Assembly: GCA_963824345.1 (NCBI GenBank)
Contig: CAWGOZ010000012.1
Span: 310,001-374,000, forward strand
Direction: 5' to 3'
Length of the DNA: 64,000 bases
Source: Palsa-89 sp963824345
Lineage (GTDB): Bacteria; Acidobacteriota; Terriglobia; Bryobacterales; Bryobacteraceae
Each line of letters begins with the position of its first letter. The stretch's first letter is position 1. The notes beneath the pieces were generated by a model, which saw nothing but the letters and a program-made list of their open reading frames with translations, was not told where the DNA came from and searched no databases. Made by a program: the position numbers and the translations under genes. This document shows positions 16,336 through 24,590 of this stretch, piece by piece.

Positions 16336-18996
16336 CTATTCGTGGCGCAAGGCGATCATCGGATCGATGCGCAGGGTGCGGCGTGCGGGGACGTAAGAAG
16401 CCAGCAGCGCCACCAGCACCAGCACAATTGCCACGGCAGCGAACGTGACGGGATCGGCGGGGCTGACGGAGAAGAGCAGGTTGGTAAGTAATCGCGTCAG
16501 GCCCAGGGATGCAAGGATGCCGATAGCTACGCCAGCACCCGCGATCCTGGTTCCCTGCGCGAGGATCATGCGCACCACATCTCCGTGCCGCGCGCCCAGC
16601 GCCATGCGAATCCCGATTTCGTGCGTGCGTTGTGCGACGGAATAAGCAATCAGGCCGTAGATTCCGATGGCTCCGAGCAGCAGCGCCAGCGCGCCAAACA
16701 CTCCCAGCAGGATAAGCGTGATTCTGCGCCCGGAAATGGAATCCTTGACCAGCTGTTGCATGGTAGCGATGCCGAAAATGGGCTGCTCTTTATCGATGGA
16801 AGCGACTGCATTTCGAATCGCCGAAGTCAGCGCGGCCGGATCTATTCCCGATTTCACCACCAAGGTCATGTCGCTCGATGCGTCCTGGCGGAGCGGAACA
16901 TATACCTCAAGCCGCGCCGGATTCGAAAGGCCGTAGAGTCTGGTATCGCCGGCGACTCCAACAATGGTGATCCATTTCGGCGCGTTCTTGGCCGATGGAT
17001 GGCCGAACATCAGGCGCTTGCCGATGGGGTCCTGATGGGCGAAAAATTGGCGGGCTAGCGTGGTGTTGATCATCGCCACCAGCGGCGCGCTCTCCGTATC
17101 TGCTTCGGTAAACTCGCGGCCGCGCTGCAAAGGGATACCGAGGGTGTTGACGTATCCAGGGCTGACGCGGTGAATATCGGGATGCGGATAGCTCCCTGGT
17201 TTAGGGAGCGCCATGCCCTCCACGGTGATGTCGCTGCGAGCGTGGGAATCCGTCAGGGGAACCACGGTGCCCAAGGCTGCGGCTTCCACGCCGGGCAGCC
17301 GGTGGACCTGATCCAGCACTCGATCCCAGAAATTCAAGATGGCTGGATCCTTGGCGTATTGCGCCGCGCGCAGAGTCATTTGCATGGTCAGCACGCGATC
17401 GGGCCGAAATCCGGGATCGACCGAAAGCAGCCGGTAGAGGCTTTTCATCATCAGGCCGGCGCCCACCAGAAGAATCAGCGCTAGGGCAACCTCAGCGATG
17501 GCCAGAGCGCCGCGCAAGCGGCCCTGTCCCGCGCCAGCGCTCATCGCTCGCCCGCTTTCCTTCAGCTCCGCCTGCACGTCTGGCCGGGTTGATTGCGAAG
17601 CGGGCGCAAGTCCGAAAATAAAAGTGCACAACACCACTATACCGGCGGCAAACAGCAGCGCCGGGCCGTTCAGGCTCACATCGGCGCCGGCCAGCATGCC
17701 CGCGGGTATCAGCCGCGCCAGTCCTCGAACTCCGGCGAACGCGAGACCTAAGCTCAGCAGGCCACCGAGAAATGCCAGCACTAGGCTCTCCACCAGGATT
17801 TGGTGAATAATGCGGCTCCGGCTGGCGCCCACTGCGATCCGAAGCGCGATTTCGCGGGTGCGGCTGGCGCCGCGCATTAGAAAGAGATTGGCTACATTCG
17901 CACAGGCGATGAGCAGGACGAAAACCGCCGCCCCAAACAGAATCAGAACTGCGGGACGCAGGCCGCTGACGAAAACGTCGCGAATCGGTTGCAGCGCGAC
18001 GCCAAATTGAGCGTTGTCGGCTGGGTAGGTTTGAGCCAGCCGCGCTGCAATCCCCTCCATCTCGGCGCGAGCTTGGGCGAAGCTGACGCCCGGCGCCAGT
18101 CTTCCGATGGCAAGCACGTCGCCGCGATCGCCCCGTTCGTTGGCTTCCGATGATTCACTGAGCCATACGCCCATGGGCGCCAGGAGGTCGGTCTTATCGA
18201 TCCAGCGAAGGCTGGGCGGCAGCACGCCAATGATCGAAAAGCTTTTGCCATCCAAGGCTAGAGTACGGCCCAAAACGTTCGGGTCGCCGCCGAAGTGCGA
18301 CTGCCAGAGCCGGTAACTCAACAGCACCACGGGCGCTGCGCCGGCCTTTTCTTCGGACGGGGCGAAGTCCCGCCCTAGCATGGGCCGTACACCCAGCATC
18401 GAAAGGAAATCGGACGAAACGACGGAGCCGCTGATGTTTTCCGGCTGGTCTAATCTATTACCGCTGCCAGCCAGGTTCAGTTCGACGCTGACCACCGCCG
18501 CCATTTGCGAAAAAGCGCGGGTCTGCGCCCGCCAGTCCAGAAAATTGGGATACGAAACGCCGACTGTGCCAACCTTCGGCGTGGTCTCATGCAGCACGAT
18601 GAGCCGCGACGGATCTTGGTAAGGCAGCGGGCGCAGCAAGACGCCGTAAACGACCGAGAATATGGCCGTGTTCGCGCCGATCCCGAGCGCGAGGGTGAGC
18701 AGGGCAACGGCGGTGAAGCCGGGAGACTTGCGCAGGAAGCGCAATCCGTAGCGGATGTCCTGGAAAATATTGTCTATCATTTGAACCCCCCGGGCCTCGC
18801 GGCACTCTTCCTTCACTTGACCTAGACCCCCGAACTCCATGCGGACGCGCCGGAGCGCCTCTTCGCGTGCAAGCCCCGAAGTCACATGCTTGGCGAGCTG
18901 GTGTTCGAAGTGAAAGCGCAGCTCGTCATCCAATTCTGTCTCCACCTTTTCTCGCCGGAACAGGGAACGGAAGCGGAAGAATAGATCGCTGAGCAT
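16336..18996 (-). CDS. MacB/FtsX-like orphan permease (ADOP family), copy 1
   Basis: 886 residues. The N-terminal ~75 residues (FRREKVETELDDELRFHFEH) are the soluble head seen in the acidobacterial duplicated orphan permeases. Then comes one TM near 95, a MacB-type periplasmic domain, an FtsX core near 365-500, a central TM, a second periplasmic domain and a second FtsX core ending EIGIRMALGARHGDV. No ATPase gene is adjacent, hence 'orphan'. It starts 10 nt after the padR gene and is probably controlled by it. The substrate is unknown; macrolide export is not implied. Confidence 0.9.
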   Translation of the reverse strand: MLSDLFFRFRSLFRREKVETELDDELRFHFEHQLAKHVTSGLAREEALRRVRMEFGGLGQVKEECREARGVQMIDNIFQDIRYGLRFLRKSPGFTAVALLTLALGIGANTAIFSVVYGVLLRPLPYQDPSRLIVLHETTPKVGTVGVSYPNFLDWRAQTRAFSQMAAVVSVELNLAGSGNRLDQPENISGSVVSSDFLSMLGVRPMLGRDFAPSEEKAGAAPVVLLSYRLWQSHFGGDPNVLGRTLALDGKSFSIIGVLPPSLRWIDKTDLLAPMGVWLSESSEANERGDRGDVLAIGRLAPGVSFAQARAEMEGIAARLAQTYPADNAQFGVALQPIRDVFVSGLRPAVLILFGAAVFVLLIACANVANLFLMRGASRTREIALRIAVGASRSRIIHQILVESLVLAFLGGLLSLGLAFAGVRGLARLIPAGMLAGADVSLNGPALLFAAGIVVLCTFIFGLAPASQSTRPDVQAELKESGRAMSAGAGQGRLRGALAIAEVALALILLVGAGLMMKSLYRLLSVDPGFRPDRVLTMQMTLRAAQYAKDPAILNFWDRVLDQVHRLPGVEAAALGTVVPLTDSHARSDITVEGMALPKPGSYPHPDIHRVSPGYVNTLGIPLQRGREFTEADTESAPLVAMINTTLARQFFAHQDPIGKRLMFGHPSAKNAPKWITIVGVAGDTRLYGLSNPARLEVYVPLRQDASSDMTLVVKSGIDPAALTSAIRNAVASIDKEQPIFGIATMQQLVKDSISGRRITLILLGVFGALALLLGAIGIYGLIAYSVAQRTHEIGIRMALGARHGDVVRMILAQGTRIAGAGVAIGILASLGLTRLLTNLLFSVSPADPVTFAAVAIVLVLVALLASYVPARRTLRIDPMIALRHE

Positions 18997-19006
18997 CGGA
19001 AAATCC

Positions 19007-19339
19007 CTAGACCGTGCCGAGCACCTGGGCCACGGCGGCGGTCATCTTCTTCCAGGCATCTTCTTCCACTTCGAGCTGCCGCCGGCCGCTCCTGGTGAGT
19101 TCGTAGAATTTGGCGCGCCGGTTGTTTTCCGACGTTCCCCAGCGGGGCTTAATCCATCCCTTGCGCTCCAGCCGATGCAGGGCCGGATAGAGCGATCCCT
19201 GCTGGATGCGCAGCACATCGCTCGAGATTTGTTGCACGCGCTCGGAGATTCCCCAGCCATGCTGAGGCCCGAGAGCCAGGGTGCGGAGGATCAGTAGGTC
19301 CAAGGTGCCTTGCGGCAGATCGAGATGTTTGATGGGCAT
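19007..19339 (-). CDS. PadR-family transcriptional regulator
   Basis: 110 residues. Winged helix of the PadR type: LPQGTLDLLILRTLALGPQH, then IQQGSLYPALHRLERKGWI, then the wing NRRAKFYELT. These small dimeric repressors often control neighbouring transporter genes and respond to lipophilic or phenolic compounds. It sits between two ADOP permeases on the same strand, 10 nt before copy 1. A promoter can be read 32-60 nt upstream. Confidence 0.92.
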   Translation of the reverse strand: MPIKHLDLPQGTLDLLILRTLALGPQHGWGISERVQQISSDVLRIQQGSLYPALHRLERKGWIKPRWGTSENNRRAKFYELTRSGRRQLEVEEDAWKKMTAAVAQVLGTV

Positions 19340-19370
19340 GAAAGGCGTTCCCTATTCGCTTCTACACGGG

Positions 19371-19399
19371 AGGATACACCAAGCCTTGTCGAAGCGCAA
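19371..19399 (-). promoter_or_regulatory. Putative sigma-70 promoter of padR-permease
   Basis: On the minus strand, TTGCGC (19399-19394) and TATCCT (19376-19371) are separated by exactly 17 nt. The leader to the padR ATG would be ~25 nt. This is read by eye and is unproven. Confidence 0.4.
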
Positions 19400-19428
19400 G
19401 GGGGAGCTTTGATAGAGTCGGCTAAGGC

Positions 19429-21849
19429 TTAGACGCGGAGCGCCGCCATCGGATCGATGCGAGTGGCGCGGCGCGCCGGAATGTAGCTGGCCGCCAGCGC
19501 AACCAGCAGGAAGAGCAACGCGACGGCGACGAACGTGGCCGGATCGGTGGGAGTGACATGAAACAACACAGCCGTCATCAGGCGCGTGAGGCCGAAAGCC
19601 GCGGCGATACCAACCGCAATCCCCGTCAAAGCTAAGCGCAAGGCTTGTCCCATGACGAGCCCGAGGATGTCGTTCTGCCGGGCGCCCAAGGCTCTCCGTA
19701 TGCCCATTTCCTGGGTGCGCTGCGCCACCGAGTAAGCGATGATGCCGTAGATTCCGATCAAGGCGAGCAGCAGCGCGACGAGCGCAAAGGATCCCAACAA
19801 AATCACGAGCAACCGCCGCTGGCCGACTTGCTCGTCCACCAGATCGTCCATGGTCCGTACCAGTGCGATCGGCTGATCGCGGTCCAGCGCCTGCACCTGC
19901 TCACGAATGGCTTTGGTAAACCCAAGCGGGTTGCCCTGGGTCCTGATGGCGAGCATCGCAACCGGCGGAGCGTTCTGGGCCAAGGAGACGTATACACTCT
20001 CCGGCCAAGCGACGTTTTCGAGTCCTTGATGCACATGCGCGGCGATTCCGACGATGAGCGCGGGTTGTTTGTTCACGCCTCCGATCAAGAGCCGCTGGCC
20101 GACGGGATCCAGACCGGCTGGATAGGCCGGCCAAAAGCGGCGCGCCAAGACTTCGTCGATTATGGCGACGCGCTGCGCGTCTGCCGTATCGTGTTCGTTG
20201 AAGTCCCTTCCGCGCCGCAACGGAATCCCGAGCGTCCGAAAGTACCCAGGGGTAACGCTCCAGAGTGTCGCGATCAGCCGTTCGTTTAATAGCAGAGTTG
20301 GTTTCGAGGCATCCTGCACGGGCGTCCCGGCATAGTCCATCATCGGGAGGAACATGGCCGCGGCGACGCCACGGACGCCGGGCAAAGCCCCCACCCGCCC
20401 GAGGAGTCTCTCAAAAAAAGAGGCTCTTTTCTGGTTCGTGTCATAGCGCAAGGGCGGCAGGGGAATCTGCATCGTCAGCAGACGCGAGGGGTTGAATCCG
20501 ACATCGACACCGCGCAGATTACTCACGCTTTTAATCAACAGCTCCGCACCGATCAGCAAGACGATGGAAAGCGCCACTTGTCCGATCAACAATAGTGCGC
20601 GGACGTTCAGGCCGGGCAAGACACCTTTCCTGACTCCTTGACTAGCGGCTTCTCCGCTGGCTCGCAATACCTGGATAAGGTCGGGCCGGGACGCGCCAAT
20701 GGACGGCGCTAATCCGAAGATCACGCCGGTTGTAACGGAAAGCCCCGCGGCGAATCCGAGGACTATCCAATCCAAATGAATCTCTCCGGCTCGCGGCAGG
20801 TCGAAAGAAGTGATCAGTGGAATCGCACGCAGACTCCAAGCAGCCAGCACGACACCGAGTATTCCGCCGCCCAGCGACAATAGAACGCTCTCTACCAACA
20901 ATTGTCCGATCAGGCGCATGCGAGCGGCTCCCAGCGCCGAACGCACCGCAAATTCTCGCGAACGGGCGGTGGCGCGCGCCAGCTGCAGGCTGGCGACATT
21001 GGCGCAGGCGATCAGCAACACGAACCCCACGGCGCCGAACAGCATCCAAAGCATGGAGCGCACTTCGCCAACCAGATCGTCCTGCATGGCCGTCAGTTCC
21101 ACTGGCGTTTTCGGCTTGGCATCCAGCATGTCGGGGTGGGCCGCTGCGTATTGACGGCGAATCACCTCCAGCTCCGCTTTGGCTTGTCCCAGTTTGACTC
21201 CCGGCTTCAGACGGCCGAATACGGATAGGAACGGACTGTCCACCCTGGATCTGGCGGACATGGCCGGCCATTCCGAGGGCGCAGTCATCCACACGTCCAC
21301 GCCCGGAACGGGAAACTGGAAGCGCGGCGGAAGCACGCCAATGATGGTGTACGCCGTGGACGCGAGGGTCGCGGTCTTGCCGGCGATGTGCGGATCGCCC
21401 GAGAATCGGCGCTGCCATAGCTCAGAGCTGATCATCGCGACTGGCGCGCCGCCGGCCGAATCTTCCTCGGAACGAAAACCGCGCCCCAGCATTGGTTCCA
21501 CGCCGAGAATTCGAAGGAAGCCGGCCGATACCCAGGCCCCTTTCAGGACCTCCGGCTCGGCTGCGCCGGAGAGCGTGACATTTTCCTCGCCGGTGAAAGC
21601 TCCGAGTTCGGTGAAGGAGCGAGCGCCGGACCTCATGTCGCCAAACAGCGTCGGGGTGACGCCTCCCGTGAGGGTCACCAGCCGATCAGGATCGCGGTAC
21701 TGCAGCGGTTTTAGCAGCACAGCGCGGATGACGGTGAACATGGCCGTATTGCCGCCGATCGCGAGCGCCAGCGTGAGAACCGCCGTCGCGGCGAAAACCG
21801 GATTCTGGCGCATCGCTCGCAGCGCGTAGACGGCGTCCTGCCGGATCAT
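19429..21849 (-). CDS. MacB/FtsX-like orphan permease (ADOP family), copy 2
   Basis: 806 residues from the ATG at 21849 (MIRQDAVYALRAMRQNP); a TTG at 21900 would add 17 basic residues. It lacks the soluble N-terminal head of copy 1 but has the same plan: TM with LTLALAIGGNTAMFTVI, MacB-type periplasmic domain, FtsX core (LLIACANVASLQLARA), second periplasmic part and a C-terminal FtsX core (MGIRRALGARQNDILG). It ends 89 nt before padR. The GGTGGAG that might serve as ribosome site abuts the ATG, so the start is uncertain. Confidence 0.88.
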   Translation of the reverse strand: MIRQDAVYALRAMRQNPVFAATAVLTLALAIGGNTAMFTVIRAVLLKPLQYRDPDRLVTLTGGVTPTLFGDMRSGARSFTELGAFTGEENVTLSGAAEPEVLKGAWVSAGFLRILGVEPMLGRGFRSEEDSAGGAPVAMISSELWQRRFSGDPHIAGKTATLASTAYTIIGVLPPRFQFPVPGVDVWMTAPSEWPAMSARSRVDSPFLSVFGRLKPGVKLGQAKAELEVIRRQYAAAHPDMLDAKPKTPVELTAMQDDLVGEVRSMLWMLFGAVGFVLLIACANVASLQLARATARSREFAVRSALGAARMRLIGQLLVESVLLSLGGGILGVVLAAWSLRAIPLITSFDLPRAGEIHLDWIVLGFAAGLSVTTGVIFGLAPSIGASRPDLIQVLRASGEAASQGVRKGVLPGLNVRALLLIGQVALSIVLLIGAELLIKSVSNLRGVDVGFNPSRLLTMQIPLPPLRYDTNQKRASFFERLLGRVGALPGVRGVAAAMFLPMMDYAGTPVQDASKPTLLLNERLIATLWSVTPGYFRTLGIPLRRGRDFNEHDTADAQRVAIIDEVLARRFWPAYPAGLDPVGQRLLIGGVNKQPALIVGIAAHVHQGLENVAWPESVYVSLAQNAPPVAMLAIRTQGNPLGFTKAIREQVQALDRDQPIALVRTMDDLVDEQVGQRRLLVILLGSFALVALLLALIGIYGIIAYSVAQRTQEMGIRRALGARQNDILGLVMGQALRLALTGIAVGIAAAFGLTRLMTAVLFHVTPTDPATFVAVALLFLLVALAASYIPARRATRIDPMAALRV

Positions 21850-21906
21850 CTCCACCAGTCTACGCCTGCCTGGGCCGATTCGCGACGCACGCGTGAGCAA
21901 TAGCTT

Positions 21907-21919
21907 GTTTGTAACAAAC
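21907..21919. promoter_or_regulatory. Short inverted repeat in the divergent region
   Basis: GTTTGT and ACAAAC flank one base, between the minus-strand permease and the + strand small gene. Six-base arms suit a small dimeric repressor such as PadR, but they can also occur by chance. Confidence 0.25.
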
Positions 21920-21929
21920 CCATGCTAGA

Positions 21930-22172
21930 ATGTTCGTGGTGTTCAAGGATTCCGATCGGTTGCGCGTGGAACAGTTCAAACAATCCACGCGTGAGAAATT
22001 GCGCGGAGTTCGTTGTCCGGAGCATCACCAGCCGCCGCGCTTGAACTTCCACGGCGCGTCGTTGGAAGAGATCACGATTTCGCTGAGCGGCTGCTGCGCG
22101 CGGCTGATGGAACTGGCCAATGCGCGCGTGGCTTCGGCGGAGCCGGCGGAAGAAATGCGGAAGCCGGCGTAG
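21930..22172 (+). CDS. Small hypothetical protein with Cys/His cluster
   Basis: 80 residues from the ATG at 21930; a GTG at 21939 (VFKDSDRLRVEQF) is an alternative. The central CPEHHQPPRLNFHG and later SGCCARLM hold three Cys and three His. The remainder is helical. I recall similar uncharacterised small proteins but cannot name the family. It is divergent from permease copy 2 and convergent with the aminotransferase. Confidence 0.6.
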   Translation: MFVVFKDSDRLRVEQFKQSTREKLRGVRCPEHHQPPRLNFHGASLEEITISLSGCCARLMELANARVASAEPAEEMRKPA

Positions 22173-22204
22173 TGGAAACCGGCTCCCTTGGCCCTTGAAT
22201 AGGG

Positions 22205-22226
22205 CTCACGGTCGCGGCTCGGTAAC
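22205..22226 (-). repeat. SRDREGA-type repeat forming the aminotransferase 3' end
   Basis: 22 nt on the minus strand that are identical, base for base, to 58690-58711 on the + strand. The repeat supplies the last codons (VTEPRP) and the TGA stop of the aminotransferase gene. Confidence 0.8.
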
Positions 22227-23372
22227 TCGCGCCAGAATGCGGCGAACGCCTTCGCGGAACACCTCGTCGGGCGTCAGCAGGCTGAGCACCAGGAACGCCT
22301 CTCTTTCAAAATCGAAAAAAAAGCCGGGTTGGACCAGCACGCCGTCGCGATCAAGCAGGCTCAGCACCCAATCTTCCTCGGATTGAATGCGCGGCGTTTC
22401 GAGGATCGCGTACCAGCCGCCCTCGATTTCGAGGAGTTTCCAGGGCGAACGAGGGCCGATCTGGCTCAACAGGAATGCTTGATTGGCGCGGACGCGCGCG
22501 AGAATCTGATTCTGCAACTGAGTGCGGAGACCGAGCAGCACGGGTGCGGCTAGCTGCACGGGGGTGCTAACGGAAAGGTAGGTATCGGCGATTAGTTCAA
22601 GGCGCTCCAAGGCCTGTTCGCTTGCGACGATCCAACCCAGCTTCATTTGCGGAAGGCCGGCGACTTTGGAGAGGCCAGACAAGCAAAACGTCGGGACCTC
22701 GGTCACGTCGACAAGCGAGCGGACCAATTCGGGCCGGTCCGGATGGAGCGCGTAGTCGGAAAAAACCTCGTCGGAAATTAGACACAGGTTGTGTTCCCGG
22801 CAGAGCGCGATGAGCGGGCCGAGTTCCGCCTGTTTGAGGAACGAGCCGGTGGGATTGTTGGGATTGACGAGCACGATGGCGCGCGTGCGCGGGGTGATGG
22901 AACGGGCGAGGGCGTCGAAGTCGATGGCCCAGACGCCGTCATAGACGAGCGGGTACTGGACCACGCGCACCGAATCGAGAGCGGCCAGGAAGTCGAACAA
23001 CGGGTAGGAAGGGCGGGGGATGAGGACTTCGTCGCCAGGATCGGCCAGCAGTTTGAAGACGAAGGCGTAGGCTTCGCTGGTGCTGGCGGTGAGAAGGATG
23101 CGGCCGGGGTCGGCGCGGCCCGAGTAATATTCGGAAACTGCGGCGCGGGCGGAGGGAAGTCCAGCCGGGGCGGGCTGATAGGTGAGCGCGCGCGGATCGG
23201 CCAGCGCGGCGAGAATCCCGTCGGACGGATACGCGAATCCGGCGGCGGTGGGATTGGATTCGGTGAGGTCGAGAATGGCGGCCCCGGCGGACCTTTTTTC
23301 ATCCAATAGCCGCGTAATGCGATTGGGCGCCAGGTCCCAGCGGAGCCGCGAGGAGTAAGGAAGCGCGGGCAA
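22206..23372 (-). CDS. PLP-dependent class I/II aminotransferase
   Basis: 388 residues from a TTG; no Shine-Dalgarno is seen. Fold-type I aminotransferase: cofactor ring Asp201 in LISDEVF, Asn173 in NPNNPTG, and Schiff-base Lys236 in SGLSKVAGLPQMKLGW. The substrate cannot be fixed from sequence; aspartate/alanine-type or a methionine-salvage-like enzyme are possible. The extreme C-terminus (VTEPRP) is encoded by a dispersed repeat, so the natural end may have been replaced. It stands alone, converging with the small Cys/His protein. Confidence 0.88.
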   Translation of the reverse strand: MPALPYSSRLRWDLAPNRITRLLDEKRSAGAAILDLTESNPTAAGFAYPSDGILAALADPRALTYQPAPAGLPSARAAVSEYYSGRADPGRILLTASTSEAYAFVFKLLADPGDEVLIPRPSYPLFDFLAALDSVRVVQYPLVYDGVWAIDFDALARSITPRTRAIVLVNPNNPTGSFLKQAELGPLIALCREHNLCLISDEVFSDYALHPDRPELVRSLVDVTEVPTFCLSGLSKVAGLPQMKLGWIVASEQALERLELIADTYLSVSTPVQLAAPVLLGLRTQLQNQILARVRANQAFLLSQIGPRSPWKLLEIEGGWYAILETPRIQSEEDWVLSLLDRDGVLVQPGFFFDFEREAFLVLSLLTPDEVFREGVRRILARVTEPRP

Positions 23373-23409
23373 GGAGACAAGTTAGCACGGCCGCCGGGTA
23401 ATGCGCGGC

Positions 23410-23634
23410 TCAGTTGGAGGGGATATTGCTTTGGGTCTTCGAACCCGAGTTGGTGTTGCTGCTGTGGCGCGAGCCGGTGCTGTGATGATGCGTGGAGCCG
23501 CGGGACTTGTGGCCAGAGCTGGCATGCTTGGCTTTGTTATCGCTGTTTTCGCCTTCGCGTGGGCCGGCGAATGCCAACGAAGCTGCGCCCAATAGGAGGG
23601 CGCTGGTTAGGAAGAGAGAGAGAGTTGCTTTCAT
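23410..23634 (-). CDS. Small exported Ser/His-rich protein
   Basis: 74 residues from the ATG at 23634. Signal peptide MKATLSLFLTSALLLGAASLAFAG with an AFA cleavage site. The mature ~50 residues are low complexity, rich in Ser, Lys, His, Asn and Gly (SSGHKSRGSTHHHSTGSRHS). No family recognised. It lies between the aminotransferase on the same strand and hemQ on the other. Confidence 0.7.
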   Translation of the reverse strand: MKATLSLFLTSALLLGAASLAFAGPREGENSDNKAKHASSGHKSRGSTHHHSTGSRHSSNTNSGSKTQSNIPSN

Positions 23635-23718
23635 GCCTTAGCAGTGGGCTTCGAGAGGGAAAAATCGCAAACAAGTTGCGATATTCGATAGACTCAAGCA
23701 AGAGGCTCACTCCCCCTT

Positions 23719-24577
23719 ATGTCCACCGTTACAAACGCTCCTCCGGCAGCCGCCCTAGAGCACCTGCCAGCCGTCCCTTTGACGCTGGAAGGCGCCAGCA
23801 TGCTGCATCAGATGTTGCGCGTGCGCTGGACGTTCCTGGAAGCAGCTCTCCGAGACGGAGCGCGATGGCATTGCTTTGGAAGCTTCCAGCTTGCTGGCCG
23901 AAATGGAGCAGGAGGCGAGCGGCCAAAGCGCGGTTTTCTCGCTCTTGGGTCACAAGGGCGATTTGATTCTGGTGCATTTCCGGCGCTCCTTCGATGAGCT
24001 GAATCAAGCGGAGCGGAAGCTGGCTGGGCTGAAGCTGTGGGATTATCTGGAGCCGTCGTCATCGTATTTGTCGGTGGTGGAATTGGGATTGTACGAATCC
24101 AGCCTGAAGACATACGCAGGCCTGGCGGCGCGCGGCATTGCGCCATTTTCTCCGGAATGGACGGCGGAGATCGAAGATGTTTTGGCGCGCCAGCGCGAGG
24201 CCATGGCGCCGCGGCTCTACCCCGATATGCCTCCGCACAAGTACTTGTGTTTTTATCCCATGGATCGCAAGCGCGGCGAGCTGAAGAACTGGTACCGGCT
24301 GCCGATGGCCGAGCGGCAGCGTCAGATGCACGAGCACGGCATGGTGGGCCGCAGGTACGCGGGCGAAGTGAAGCAGATTATTTCCGGATCGATTGGATTC
24401 GACGACTGGGAGTGGGGCGTGGATCTGTTCGCCGACGATCCGCTGGTGTTCAAGAAGCTGATCTATGAGATGCGGTTCGACGAAGTGAGCGCCGATTACG
24501 CGCTGTTCGGAACGTTTTATGTCGGGATTCGATGTCCGGCAGCGGAATTGGGCAAGTGGCTGGAACCGGCTCGCTGA
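23719..24577 (+). pseudogene. hemQ: Coproheme decarboxylase HemQ/ChdC (chlorite-dismutase family), frameshifted in this sequence
   Basis: The enzyme oxidatively decarboxylates coproheme to heme b in the coproporphyrin-dependent route. The N-terminus (VPLTLEGASMLHQMLRVRW) is in the frame starting at 23719; from about 23840 the homology moves one base on (SETERDGIALEASSLLAEME) and runs to 24577. Removing one base near 23839 restores one frame of ~285 codons. The C-terminal part is complete: FYPMDRKR, WYRLPMAERQ, the likely proximal-heme histidine region QMHEHGMVGRRYAG, and GSIGFDDWEWGVDLFADDP. Because HemQ is usually essential where present, a sequencing error is likely. Confidence 0.85.
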
Positions 24578-24590
24578 CGCGCGCGCTCGG

